A stretch of 64,000 bases of DNA from Streptomyces sp. CB02058. GTDB taxonomy: Bacteria > Actinomycetota > Actinomycetes > Streptomycetales > Streptomycetaceae. The translations under genes were made by a program, and so were the position numbers. The stretch's first letter is position 1; the number at the start of each line of letters is the position of its first letter. Location of the stretch: positions 475,621-539,620 of the forward strand of contig NZ_LIPG01000005.1 in the NCBI RefSeq assembly GCF_001905505.1, in the 5' to 3' direction. The notes below the pieces were generated by a model that made no database searches, was not told the DNA's origin, and saw only the letters and a program-made list of their open reading frames with translations. Positions 41,512-49,729 of the stretch are shown here, piece by piece.

Positions 41512-41802
41512 ATGCGTCACTACGAGGTGATGGTCATCCTCGACCCCGATCTCGAGGAGCGAGCAGTCTCCCCGCTGATCGAGAACTTCCTCTCCGTCGT
41601 CCGTGAGGGCAACGGAAAGGTCGAGAAGGTCGACACCTGGGGCCGTCGTCGTCTCTCTTACGAGATCAAGAAGAAGCCTGAGGGCATCTACTCGGTCATC
41701 GACCTGCAGGCCGAGCCTGCGGTCGTCAAGGAGCTCGACCGACAGATGAACCTGAACGAGTCGGTCCTCCGGACCAAGGTCCTCCGTCCCGAGACCCACT
41801 GA
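41512..41802 (+). CDS. rpsF: 30S ribosomal protein bS6
   Basis: A 96-residue ribosomal protein that binds the central domain of 16S rRNA with bS18. It reads [20 protein letters not shown] at the N-terminus, the family signature, and includes [20 protein letters not shown]. The ATG is preceded by a full AAAGGAGGT Shine-Dalgarno sequence at a rather long 10-11 bp spacing, and by a leader hairpin. First gene of the conserved rpsF-ssb-rpsR-rplI operon. Confidence 0.97.
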
Positions 41803-41873
41803 GCATCTAGCTCAGCGGTCATCGGGTTCGAGTAGCAAGCAGCCAGAAGCAATCCCCGCCGAGAGGTTCACCC

Positions 41874-42488
41874 ATGGCAGGCGAGACCGTCATCACGGTC
41901 GTCGGCAATCTCGTCGACGACCCCGAGCTGCGCTTCACCCCGTCCGGTGCGGCGGTCGCGAAGTTCCGTGTCGCGTCCACTCCCCGCATCTTCGACCGGC
42001 AGACCAATGAGTGGAAGGACGGCGAAGGCCTGTTCCTCACCTGCTCGGTCTGGCGTCAGGCGGCGGAGAACGTCGCGGAGTCGCTCCAGCGAGGCATGCG
42101 CGTCGTCGTGCAGGGCCGGCTGAAGCAGCGGTCCTACGAGGACCGTGAGGGCGTCAAGCGCACGGTCTACGAGCTGGACGTCGAGGAAGTCGGCCCCAGC
42201 CTGAAGAACGCCACGGCCAAGGTCACCAAGACCACCGGTCGCGGTGGTCAGGGCGGCGGCCAGGGTGGATACGGCGGCGGCCAGCAGGGCGGCGGCAACT
42301 GGGGCGGCGGTCCCGGTGGCGGCGGCCAGCAGGGCGGCGGCGGTGCTCCCGCCGACGACCCGTGGGCCACCAGCGCTCCGGCCGGCGGCCAGGGCGGGGG
42401 CCAGCAGGGCGGCGGGGGCGGCTGGGGCGGAAGCTCCGGCGGTTCCGGCGGTTCCGGCGGCGGCTACTCGGACGAGCCTCCCTTCTAG
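41874..42488 (+). CDS. ssb: Single-stranded DNA-binding protein
   Basis: Tetrameric SSB that coats single-stranded DNA in replication and repair. The OB-fold occupies residues 1-115 (MAGETVITVVGNLVDDPELR and FLTCSVWRQAAENVAESLQR). Residues 120-195 form a Gly/Gln-rich flexible tail built of GGQGGG-type repeats, and the protein ends YSDEPPF, the acidic aromatic tip that binds partner proteins. At 204 residues it is the long Streptomyces SsbA type, the essential paralogue encoded between rpsF and rpsR. ATG start with GAGAGG 8 bp upstream. Confidence 0.97.
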   Translation: MAGETVITVVGNLVDDPELRFTPSGAAVAKFRVASTPRIFDRQTNEWKDGEGLFLTCSVWRQAAENVAESLQRGMRVVVQGRLKQRSYEDREGVKRTVYELDVEEVGPSLKNATAKVTKTTGRGGQGGGQGGYGGGQQGGGNWGGGPGGGGQQGGGGAPADDPWATSAPAGGQGGGQQGGGGGWGGSSGGSGGSGGGYSDEPPF

Positions 42489-42530
42489 GGCTGCTCGTAC
42501 CCCACTTCTTGATCACACAGGAGAAACACC

Positions 42531-42767
42531 ATGGCGAAGCCGCCTGTGCGCAAGCCTAAGAAGAAGGTCTGCGCTTTCTGCAAGGACAAGACCCAGTACG
42601 TGGACTACAAGGACACGAACATGCTGCGGAAGTTCATTTCCGACCGCGGCAAGATCCGTGCCCGCCGCGTCACCGGCAACTGCACGCAGCACCAGCGTGA
42701 CGTCGCCACGGCTGTCAAGAACAGCCGTGAGATGGCGCTGCTGCCCTACACGTCCACCGCGCGATAA
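42531..42767 (+). CDS. rpsR: 30S ribosomal protein bS18
   Basis: A 78-residue protein of the small-subunit platform. It starts MAKPPVRKPKKKVCAFCKDK; the C-A-F-C motif plus a later Cys marks the zinc-ribbon-containing (C+) version, and the core IRARRVTGNCTQHQRDVATA is conserved. ATG start with AGGAGA 7 bp upstream. Streptomyces usually has a second, zinc-independent bS18 elsewhere, expressed under zinc limitation; this is the primary copy beside ssb. Confidence 0.96.
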   Translation: MAKPPVRKPKKKVCAFCKDKTQYVDYKDTNMLRKFISDRGKIRARRVTGNCTQHQRDVATAVKNSREMALLPYTSTAR

Positions 42768-42785
42768 GGGAAGGGTGACCGAATC

Positions 42786-43232
42786 ATGAAGATCATCCTC
42801 ACCCACGAGGTCACTGGCCTCGGTGCCGCCGGCGACGTCGTGGACGTCAAGGACGGGTACGCCCGCAACTACCTGGTTCCGCGTGGCTTCGCCATTCGCT
42901 GGACCAAGGGTGGCGAGAAGGACGTGGCGCAGATCCGCCGCGCCCGCAAGATCCACGAGATCGCGACGATCGAGCAGGCCAACGAGATCAAGGCCAAGCT
43001 CGAGGCCGTGAAGGTCCGTCTGGCTGTTCGCTCCGGCGACGCCGGCCGCCTCTTCGGCTCCGTCACCCCGGCCGACATCGCCTCGGCGATCAAGTCCGCC
43101 GGTGGTCCGGACGTCGACAAGCGTCGCGTCGAGCTCGGCTCGCCGATCAAGACGCTCGGCGGACACCAGGTGTCCGTCCGTCTGCACCCCGAGGTTGCCG
43201 CGAAGCTCGGTATCGAGGTCGTTGCTGCCTAA
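42786..43232 (+). CDS. rplI: 50S ribosomal protein bL9
   Basis: A 148-residue large-subunit protein with two globular ends joined by a long helix. N-terminal domain: MKIILTHEVTGLGAAGDVVD and YARNYLVPRGFAI; the connecting helix runs from about residue 41 to 74, and the C-terminal domain contains RLFGSVTPADIASAIKSAGG. Last gene of the rpsF operon, followed by a strong terminator. ATG start with GGGAAGGG about 8 bp upstream. Confidence 0.97.
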   Translation: MKIILTHEVTGLGAAGDVVDVKDGYARNYLVPRGFAIRWTKGGEKDVAQIRRARKIHEIATIEQANEIKAKLEAVKVRLAVRSGDAGRLFGSVTPADIASAIKSAGGPDVDKRRVELGSPIKTLGGHQVSVRLHPEVAAKLGIEVVAA

Positions 43233-43256
43233 GGGCACAGCTCAGCAGAGCTAGGT

Positions 43257-43287
43257 GAAGGGCCGCACCCACTGGGTGCGGCCCTTC
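43257..43287 (+). terminator. rplI operon terminator
   Basis: Perfect 15-bp arms GAAGGGCCGCACCCA and its complement around one C, 24 bp after the rplI stop, followed by a T-containing tail. Confidence 0.9.
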
Positions 43288-43346
43288 GTCGTTCCTGCCT
43301 GTCGTCGCTCCGGCACGTGTTCTGTGTCGGTGTCGCGCGACTCCGG

Positions 43347-43402
43347 CGTTCTGTCGCTCGGTCGTTCTGTCGTTCCCTCGTTCTGGCGCTCCCTCGTTCC
43401 CG
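43347..43402. repeat. 16-bp tandem repeat, about 3.5 copies
   Basis: Units CGTTCTGTCGCTCGGT, CGTTCTGTCGTTCCCT, CGTTCTGGCGCTCCCT and a partial CGTTCCCG follow each other without gaps in the convergent rplI-MATE gap, 12 bp before a parS site. No coding frame is supported. Confidence 0.8.
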
Positions 43403-43413
43403 GGTGCGGCCAC

Positions 43414-43427
43414 GTTTCACGTGAAAC
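43414..43427. promoter_or_regulatory. parS: parS site 7
   Basis: Exact GTTTCACGTGAAAC, palindrome 16 bp, between the convergent rplI and MATE genes. Confidence 0.93.
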
Positions 43428-43483
43428 GGGGCGGGAGACCGGCGGCCGTCCGACCCGGGGTGGATCGGCGGAGAGCGGTACTT

Positions 43484-44821
43484 TCAGCGCGTGGCTCCGG
43501 TCACGATCCAGCGGCCTGAGCGCATACGCATCCAGAGCGTCAGGAGCCGGACCGCCATCATCAGGGCCATCGCCCACCAGAGAGCGGTGAGACCCCCGCC
43601 GAGGCTGGGGACGAGCAGGGCGACCGGAGCGAAGACGGCCAGGGTCAGGATCATTGCCCAGGCGAGATAGCGGCCGTCCCCGGCCCCCATCAGTACTCCG
43701 TCCAGGACGAAGACCACTCCGGCGATCGGCTGGGAGAGCGCGACGACGAGCAGGGCGGGCAGCAGGGTGTCCTGCACGGAGGCGTCGCTGGTGAACAGCG
43801 GGATGAACAGAGGCCGGGCGAGCACGATCACCAGCCCCAGCACCACTCCTGACGCGATGCCCCACTGGACCATGCGCCGGCATGCCTCGCGGGCTCCCTT
43901 GGTGTCGTTCGCCCCGAGATAGCGGCCGATGATGGCCTGTCCCGCGATGGCGATGGCGTCCAGGGCGAAGGCCGCCAGGCTCCAGAGCGACAGGATGATC
44001 TGGTGGGCGGCGATGTCCGTGTCGCCGAGTCGCGCGGCGACAGCGGTGGCGATCATCAGGACCGCCCGCAGGGAGAGGGTGCGGACGAGCAGCGGAACGC
44101 CTGCCTGGGCGCTGGCCCGGATTCCGGAGGCGTCGGGGCGCAGTGAGGCTCCGTGCCGACGGGCCCCGCGCACCACCACGACCACGTAGGCGAGTGCCAT
44201 GCCGACCTGGGCGATGACCGTGCCCCAGGCCGATCCGGCGATACCGAGCCCGGCGCCGTAGACGAGTGCTGCGTTGAGGGCGCCGTTGGCCGCGAAGCCA
44301 CCGATGGCGACGTACAACGGAGTGCGGGTGTCCTGAAGTCCGCGTAGTACGCCCGTCGCCGCGAGCACCACGAGCATCGCGGGGATGCCGAGGCTGGAGA
44401 TCCGCAGATAGGTGATGGCGTACGGGGCCGCTGTGTCGGATGCTCCGAAGATCTCGACCAGCCATGGGGCCAGGGGGAGCGTGGCGGCGACGACGGCGGC
44501 GCCGATCAGCAGGGCGAGCCAGATGCCGTCCATGCCCTGGCGGATGGCGGAGGCCAGATCGCCCGCGCCGACCCGGCGGGCGACGGCGGCCGTGGTGGCG
44601 TACGCGAGGAAGACGAAGATGCTCACCGCAGTGGTCAGCAGGGCCGCGGCGACTCCCAGTCCCGCCAGTTGGGGGGTGCCGAGGTGGCCGATGATCGCGC
44701 TGTCGACGATGACGAAAAGCGGCTCGGCGACGAGCGCGCCGAAGGCCGGGACCGCGAGTGCGATGATCTCGCGGTCGTGCCGGCGGCGGGAGGGCGGCTG
44801 CGCCGTGGAGGCCTTGGTCAT
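43484..44821 (-). CDS. MATE-family efflux transporter (DinF-like)
   Basis: A 445-residue polytopic protein of the MATE type, which exports drugs or metabolites using sodium or proton gradients. The first helix region IIALAVPAFGALVAEPLFVI followed by DSAIIGHLGTPQLAGLGVAA is the DinF-branch signature, and twelve hydrophobic segments are visible. I place the start at the ATG (MTKASTAQPPSRRRHDREI); a TTG three codons upstream is in frame. No ribosome-binding site is visible and an AT-rich TTAGAT lies about 10 bp upstream, so the transcript may be leaderless. Substrate unknown. A DnaA-box-like 9-mer lies just upstream. Confidence 0.87.
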   Translation of the reverse strand: MTKASTAQPPSRRRHDREIIALAVPAFGALVAEPLFVIVDSAIIGHLGTPQLAGLGVAAALLTTAVSIFVFLAYATTAAVARRVGAGDLASAIRQGMDGIWLALLIGAAVVAATLPLAPWLVEIFGASDTAAPYAITYLRISSLGIPAMLVVLAATGVLRGLQDTRTPLYVAIGGFAANGALNAALVYGAGLGIAGSAWGTVIAQVGMALAYVVVVVRGARRHGASLRPDASGIRASAQAGVPLLVRTLSLRAVLMIATAVAARLGDTDIAAHQIILSLWSLAAFALDAIAIAGQAIIGRYLGANDTKGAREACRRMVQWGIASGVVLGLVIVLARPLFIPLFTSDASVQDTLLPALLVVALSQPIAGVVFVLDGVLMGAGDGRYLAWAMILTLAVFAPVALLVPSLGGGLTALWWAMALMMAVRLLTLWMRMRSGRWIVTGATR

Positions 44822-45279
44822 GGGGGTCAATCTAATCTTCCACAGGTAAGAGATGCAATGCGCTTGGGGTCCTTACTTGATGCCGGGTTTCGGGTTCGGC
44901 CGCTGGTCGGTTCCGGTGATCTTGAGCTGGAGGCAAAAGTTTTTCTCCCCCACAGCCAGTGGATGGAGAAACCCCAGGTCAGGAGCGACCTGGATGTTCC
45001 CGTATGAGTTTGTCCACAGTGCTGTCCCCCGGTCCGTGCACAGGATCGGATGGGTTCTCCACAGCATCTGGTCCGTCGTCCACATGCCCTGTGGATAACC
45101 AGATTGGCTGACGGTGCGGACCGGCCTACCGTGGTGCGGCGCCCGCACTCCGTTCCGGCTTGGAAGCCAGCAGAACTTGACGCGCCGGAACCGGAGTCGG
45201 GCGTCTTGTTTGTCGGTGCCGTGCCGTAAGAAAGAGTGGCACGGCTAGGTCCGCGAAGCGGACGGGAGGAGGTGGCCCG
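44822..45279. other. dnaB upstream region with clustered DnaA-box-like sites
   Basis: About 460 bp without a gene. 9-mers related to the DnaA box lie at 44836 (TCTTCCACA), 45010 (TTGTCCACA, exact), 45055 (TTCTCCACA), 45076 (TCGTCCACA) and 45090 (TTATCCACA, on the minus strand; the E. coli consensus). Closer to dnaB two hairpins occur: GCCGTGCC/GGCACGGC at 45218-45245 and TCCGC/GCGGA at 45250-45262. Confidence 0.7.
45010..45098. promoter_or_regulatory. Four DnaA-box-like sites in 89 bp upstream of dnaB
   Basis: TTGTCCACA (45010-45018, +), TTCTCCACA (45055-45063, +), TCGTCCACA (45076-45084, +) and TTATCCACA (45090-45098, -). Two of four are exact consensus forms. This is well outside oriC. Confidence 0.68.
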
Positions 45280-46755
45280 GTGAGCATTCCCGAGCCTTTG
45301 GACGATCCCTGGGCCGACGTCGGTCCCAGTGACCGTCTGCCTGTTTCCCGTCAGCGCCGCGGAGAGGGCAAGGGGCGCGAGGAGCAGCACGAGCGGGGCC
45401 GCGAGGGCGGCTGGGACGGCGGCTCGTCCGGCTTCGAGCGGGTGCCTCCGCAGGATCTCGATGCCGAGCAGTCCGTCCTCGGCGGCATGCTGCTCTCCAA
45501 GGACGCCATCGCGGACGTCGTGGAGATCATCAAGGGGCACGACTTCTACCGTCCGGCGCACGAGACGGTCTACACGGCGATCCTCGACCTCTATGCCAAG
45601 GGCGAGCCCGCCGACCCGATCACCGTCGCGGCCGAGCTGGTCAAGCGCGGGGAGATCACCAAGGTCGGCGGTGCGCCGTATCTGCACACCCTGGTCCAGT
45701 CGGTGCCGACCGCGGCCAACGCTTCGTACTACGCGGAGATCGTCCATGAGCGGGCTGTGCTCCGGCGTCTCGTCGAAGCCGGCACCAAGATCACCCAGAT
45801 GGGATACGCCGCCGACGGCGACGTCGACGAGATCGTGAACTCGGCGCAGGCCGAGATCTACGCCGTCACGGAGCAGCGCACCAGCGAGGACTATCTTCCG
45901 CTGGGCGACATCATGGAGGGCGCCCTCGACGAGATCGAGGCCATCGGGTCGCGCAGCGGCGAGATGACCGGCGTGCCCACCGGCTTCACCGACCTCGATG
46001 CCCTCACGAACGGCCTGCACCCCGGCCAGATGATCGTCATCGCGGCCCGCCCCGCCATGGGTAAGTCCACCCTGGCGCTGGACTTCGCCCGCGCCTGCTC
46101 GATCAAGAGCAACCTGCCGAGCGTGATCTTCTCCCTGGAAATGGGGCGCAACGAGATCGCGATGCGTCTTCTGTCCGCCGAGGCCCGGGTGGCCCTCCAC
46201 CACATGCGCTCCGGCACGATGACAGACGAGGACTGGACGAGGCTGGCCCGGCGTATGCCGGACGTGTCCGCGGCTCCGCTCTACATCGACGACTCGCCGA
46301 ACCTCTCCATGATGGAGATCCGCGCGAAGTGCCGTCGCCTCAAGCAGCGCAACGAACTCAAGCTGGTGGTCATCGACTACCTCCAGCTGATGCAGTCCGG
46401 CGGCGCCAAGCGGGCGGAGAGCCGCCAGCAGGAGGTCTCGGACATGTCCCGAAACCTCAAGCTCCTGGCCAAGGAGCTGGAGCTTCCCGTCATCGCCCTC
46501 TCCCAGCTGAACCGTGGTCCCGAGCAGCGCACGGACAAGAAGCCGATGGTCTCCGACCTGCGTGAGTCTGGCTCCATCGAGCAGGACGCCGACATGGTGA
46601 TCCTGCTGCACCGCGAGGACGCGTACGAGAAGGAGTCCCCCCGAGCGGGGGAGGCCGACCTGATCGTGGCCAAGCACCGTAACGGCCCCACGGCGACGAT
46701 CACCGTGGCGTTCCAGGGCCACTACTCGCGCTTCGTGGACATGGCCCAGACCTGA
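45280..46755 (+). CDS. dnaB: Replicative DNA helicase DnaB
   Basis: Hexameric 5'-3' helicase that drives the replication fork. The 491-residue protein has a 50-residue Gly/Glu/Arg-rich extension, then the N-terminal domain (PPQDLDAEQSVLGGMLLSKD) and the RecA-like motor: Walker A AARPAMGKSTLALDFARACS (about residue 262), SLEMGRNEIAMRLLSAEARV, Walker B LKLVVIDYLQLMQSGG and the arginine-finger region DLRESGSIEQDADMVILLHR. No intein interrupts it, unlike some actinomycete dnaB genes. The GTG start has GGAGGAGG about 7 bp upstream. It may work with the DciA-type protein encoded beside recF. Confidence 0.97.
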   Translation: MSIPEPLDDPWADVGPSDRLPVSRQRRGEGKGREEQHERGREGGWDGGSSGFERVPPQDLDAEQSVLGGMLLSKDAIADVVEIIKGHDFYRPAHETVYTAILDLYAKGEPADPITVAAELVKRGEITKVGGAPYLHTLVQSVPTAANASYYAEIVHERAVLRRLVEAGTKITQMGYAADGDVDEIVNSAQAEIYAVTEQRTSEDYLPLGDIMEGALDEIEAIGSRSGEMTGVPTGFTDLDALTNGLHPGQMIVIAARPAMGKSTLALDFARACSIKSNLPSVIFSLEMGRNEIAMRLLSAEARVALHHMRSGTMTDEDWTRLARRMPDVSAAPLYIDDSPNLSMMEIRAKCRRLKQRNELKLVVIDYLQLMQSGGAKRAESRQQEVSDMSRNLKLLAKELELPVIALSQLNRGPEQRTDKKPMVSDLRESGSIEQDADMVILLHREDAYEKESPRAGEADLIVAKHRNGPTATITVAFQGHYSRFVDMAQT

Positions 46756-47037
46756 TCGCGCTGGTTGCGGGGTCTCAGATTTCGCAGCAACACCTGGACA
46801 TGTCAGCTGCCTTCCAGGCACTCTTCCGCAACTGGATGGGGCGGTTGCTCGGGCTGAACCGCTCCGAACTCGTTGCTCAGCAGTTGCTCCGGCCCGAGAA
46901 CCCGGCGTGCTGAACCAGGAAGAGCTGCGGAACGGTGAGAGTGCCCGGCCACGCGCACCTCGTGCCTAGACGCGCGGACTGTCGCGGAGACACGAAACGC
47001 GTTCGTCAGGGGATGAACTCCCGGGTCATGCTTGAGC
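46756..47037. other. Interval between dnaB and the serine hydrolase gene
   Basis: About 280 bp. A 37-codon frame from ATG 46800 to the TGA at 46911-46913 is visible, without ribosome-binding site or recognisable product; I regard it as chance or a decayed fragment. GC content is lower than in the flanking genes. No hairpin terminator was recognised. Confidence 0.4.
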
Positions 47038-48417
47038 ATGACCTCATCCGAACCCCTGCTCCCCACCACTCGCCGCGCCCTGCTCCACCGCGTCGCCACG
47101 GCGCAGGCCGAAGGCCGGACCCCCTCCCTGGTCGCCGCCGTTCAGAGGGACGGACAGATCGCCTGGAGTGGTGCGCGGAGCTGTGTGGAGGGCCACGAGC
47201 CCGATGGTGATACGCAGTTCAGGATCGGCTCCATCACCAAGACGTTCACTGCGGTGCTGGTAATGCGCCTGCGTGACGAGGGGCTTATCGATCTGGACGA
47301 CCCCCTGGAGAAGCACCTGCCCGGCACGGGCGCCGGGCACGTCACCGTCTTCCAACTGCTCGGCCACAGCTCCGGCCTGGCGGCCGAGACACCCGCGCCC
47401 TGGTGGGAGCGGACGCCGGGGACCACACGCCCGGAGCTCGCCGATGTGCTCGGTGAGGGGCCGCTGATCCACCGGTCCGGTCACGGGCACCACTACTCGA
47501 ACCCGGGCTACACACTGCTCGGCTCACTCGTGGAGAAGCTGCGGGGCGACACGTGGGACGAGGTGCTGCGCCGGGAGATCCTGGAGCCGCTGGGGATGGG
47601 CCGCACGACTTCGCAGGCGGTCGCGCCGCATGCCGGAGGCTGGGCGGTCCATCCGTGGGCCGATGTCATGCTGCCCGAGCCGGCGGAGGATCTCGGGCTG
47701 ATGGCGCCTGCGGGGCAGCTCTGGTCGACCACCACCGATCTGCTCAGGTTCGCCGCCTTCCTGGCGCGGGGTGACGAACGCGTGCTCAGGGCCTCCTCGG
47801 TCGAGGAGATGCGTGCCCCCGCAGCTCCGCCCGAGGCCGGTGACTGGGCCGGAGCGTACGGCCTCGGCCTCCAGGTCGTGCGGCGCAAGAGCCGGACACT
47901 CCTCGGCCACTCGGGTTCGCTGCCCGGCTTCCTGGCCGCGCTGTGGTTCAGCGTCGAGGACGACGTGGCAGCCGTGGTGCTCTCCAACGCCACCTCGGGG
48001 CCGCTGACGGGGGCGGTGGCCGGTGACCTGCTGGAGATCGTGGCCGAGGCCGAGCCGAGGATCCCGGAGCCCTGGCGGCCCCTGCCCCAGTTCGACGAAG
48101 AGCTGCTGGCGCTGACCGGGCCCTGGTACTGGGGCACCTACGTGTACGGGCTGAGGCTGCTCCCGGACCGTGGCATCGAGCTTCTGCCACTGCGGGGCGC
48201 CGGGCGCGCGGCCCGCTTCGAGGCGTGTCCGGACGGGACGTGGAAGGGCCTCAACGGGTACTACGCGGGGGAGACCCTCCGCGCTGTGCGTGCCGAGGAC
48301 GGCACGGTGGACCACCTCGACCTGGGGTCCTTCGTCTTCACCCGGGAGCCGTACGACCCGACTGCCGCCGTTCCGGGTGGGGTGGACGACGAGGGCTGGC
48401 GGGGGCTCTCCGTCTGA
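47038..48417 (+). CDS. Serine hydrolase of the beta-lactamase/DD-peptidase family
   Basis: A 459-residue class C beta-lactamase-like protein. The nucleophile motif SxxK is SITKTF (about residue 65), the YxN motif is YSNPGYTLLGSL (about 155), and the HxG-type third motif is GHSGSLPGF (about 287). The last 110 residues form the DUF3471-like beta-barrel common to EstB/AmpH relatives (FDEELLALTGPWYWGTYVYG). No signal peptide is visible, so it is probably cytoplasmic and may be an esterase or peptidase rather than an antibiotic resistance enzyme. ATG start; a TTG two codons upstream is also open. No clear ribosome-binding site. Converges with the winged-helix gene across a parS palindrome. Confidence 0.85.
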   Translation: MTSSEPLLPTTRRALLHRVATAQAEGRTPSLVAAVQRDGQIAWSGARSCVEGHEPDGDTQFRIGSITKTFTAVLVMRLRDEGLIDLDDPLEKHLPGTGAGHVTVFQLLGHSSGLAAETPAPWWERTPGTTRPELADVLGEGPLIHRSGHGHHYSNPGYTLLGSLVEKLRGDTWDEVLRREILEPLGMGRTTSQAVAPHAGGWAVHPWADVMLPEPAEDLGLMAPAGQLWSTTTDLLRFAAFLARGDERVLRASSVEEMRAPAAPPEAGDWAGAYGLGLQVVRRKSRTLLGHSGSLPGFLAALWFSVEDDVAAVVLSNATSGPLTGAVAGDLLEIVAEAEPRIPEPWRPLPQFDEELLALTGPWYWGTYVYGLRLLPDRGIELLPLRGAGRAARFEACPDGTWKGLNGYYAGETLRAVRAEDGTVDHLDLGSFVFTREPYDPTAAVPGGVDDEGWRGLSV

Positions 48418-48424
48418 GCACGGT

Positions 48425-48454
48425 GGTCCGGCGTTTCACGTGAAACGCCGGACC
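48425..48454. promoter_or_regulatory. parS: parS site 8 within a 30-bp perfect palindrome
   Basis: The core is at 48433-48446; flanks GGTCCGGC and GCCGGACC extend the perfect palindrome to 30 bp. It begins 8 bp after the hydrolase stop and lies in a convergent gap, so it could also terminate transcription. Confidence 0.92.
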
Positions 48455-48492
48455 GGCCGGAGCGCGTGCTGCGCTGCTCCGTGGCGGACGTT

Positions 48493-49656
48493 TCAGGCGG
48501 TCAGCTCGCGCTCCAGGGGCGTACGGAAGCGTGGAGTGATCCTCACGTCGCCCAGCCATGCCGAGAGCCGGGAGGCCTCCGCCTCGATGAGATGTGAGGC
48601 ATCCCGGCCGACGTCGGACAGCAGCCGCCACACCGGCTCACCGTCCGGGCGCTGAGCCCATCCGCCCACGATCTCGCCGTCCACCCACACCGTGGGGCCG
48701 ATGTTGCCGGCGCGGTCGAAGAGCGAGGCGCGGTGAGCTGCGGACAGGTGGAAGCCGCGGTCCGCCCAGCCCATCGCGCTGGGGTCGAGACCGGGCAGCA
48801 GGGCCGCCCAGGGCTCCGGACGAGGTTCGGCGTCGAGGTCCCCGGGCGCCACCCAGCCGACGGCTCCGCTGTCGAGCAGGACCTCCTCGGCGCCGGCGGT
48901 GGCCAGAGCGGAGCGCGTCTGGCGGACGCCCCAGCCGGTCCACCACTTCAGGTCCGCTTCCGTCGCGGGACCGTAGGAGCGGAGCCAGCGGGCCGCGAGC
49001 TCTGCCCGCGCTCCGGCGGGTTCCGCAGCGGGCCAGGGCTCGGACGCCGTCCAGCGGAACTGGCTGGAGGTCCAGGAACCGCGGGGCCGGTCCCGCCGGA
49101 TGCGCCCCTCGGCGGCCAGCACACGGATCACCCGGGTGGCGACTCCCTGCACCGTCTCCTGCTTCGTGCCGGGGAAGACGGTGATCTTCGTACGGAGGGC
49201 GGGTACGGCGGCGGACAGCTCACTTCCCGTGGCCTGCCCCCGGTCGCCCAGGGCGGCGAGGGTCTCCCGCTCGGTATCGGCGAGCCACCGCTCGTCCAGC
49301 CCTTCGCCGTCCTCGCGCAGGTGCTTGAGGAGCCTGCGGCGCTCGTCGGCCGCCACGGTCCGGGCGTTGGCCGCGTCGACCAGGGGCGCGACCTCCGTGG
49401 ACACCGTGAACAGGGTGTTCCGCATCGAGAGCAGCCGCACCAGCGATACGTCCGCGTAGAGCGCTCGCTCCACGGCTCCGGCATCGGGGTCGCGCAGCCG
49501 CGCGCAGGCGGAGAGGTACACCGTGGCGGCGTCGGTCGCGTGCAGCGCCACCAGTGCGTCGGCCACCTCTACGGCGGAGGTGGCCCGTGCGGACGGAGCG
49601 AGCAGATGCCGTCGGCCGAGCCTCGCTCTGCGCTGTTCGTCGTCGATGCGATGCAC
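48493..49656 (-). CDS. Winged-helix DNA-binding protein (HTH_42 / AlkZ-like)
   Basis: A 387-residue protein matching the HTH_42 family, whose members include AlkZ/YcaQ glycosylases that unhook DNA crosslinks or support natural-product self-resistance. It starts MHRIDDEQRRARLGRRHLLA and includes the family features LVALHATDAATVYLSACARL and a long C-terminal region with GSWTSSQFRWTASEPWP and RWLRSYGPATEADLKWWTG (the latter near residue 225, where YcaQ has its catalytic QxQ or QxD; here I cannot identify that motif). The GTG start has GGAGGG 6 bp upstream, excellent support. Enzyme activity is uncertain. Downstream of a GNAT gene. Confidence 0.8.
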   Translation of the reverse strand: MHRIDDEQRRARLGRRHLLAPSARATSAVEVADALVALHATDAATVYLSACARLRDPDAGAVERALYADVSLVRLLSMRNTLFTVSTEVAPLVDAANARTVAADERRRLLKHLREDGEGLDERWLADTERETLAALGDRGQATGSELSAAVPALRTKITVFPGTKQETVQGVATRVIRVLAAEGRIRRDRPRGSWTSSQFRWTASEPWPAAEPAGARAELAARWLRSYGPATEADLKWWTGWGVRQTRSALATAGAEEVLLDSGAVGWVAPGDLDAEPRPEPWAALLPGLDPSAMGWADRGFHLSAAHRASLFDRAGNIGPTVWVDGEIVGGWAQRPDGEPVWRLLSDVGRDASHLIEAEASRLSAWLGDVRITPRFRTPLERELTA

Positions 49657-49729
49657 GCGGTCCCTCCTGAAAGCGCTGAACATCCCGGAGCGCTGAACGT
49701 CCCGGAGCTGCCTGGACCTGGAGCCGGGC

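Noticed and set aside
46800..46913. 37-codon frame after dnaB
   Set aside because: No ribosome-binding site, no recognisable product; could be a decayed fragment but cannot be supported.
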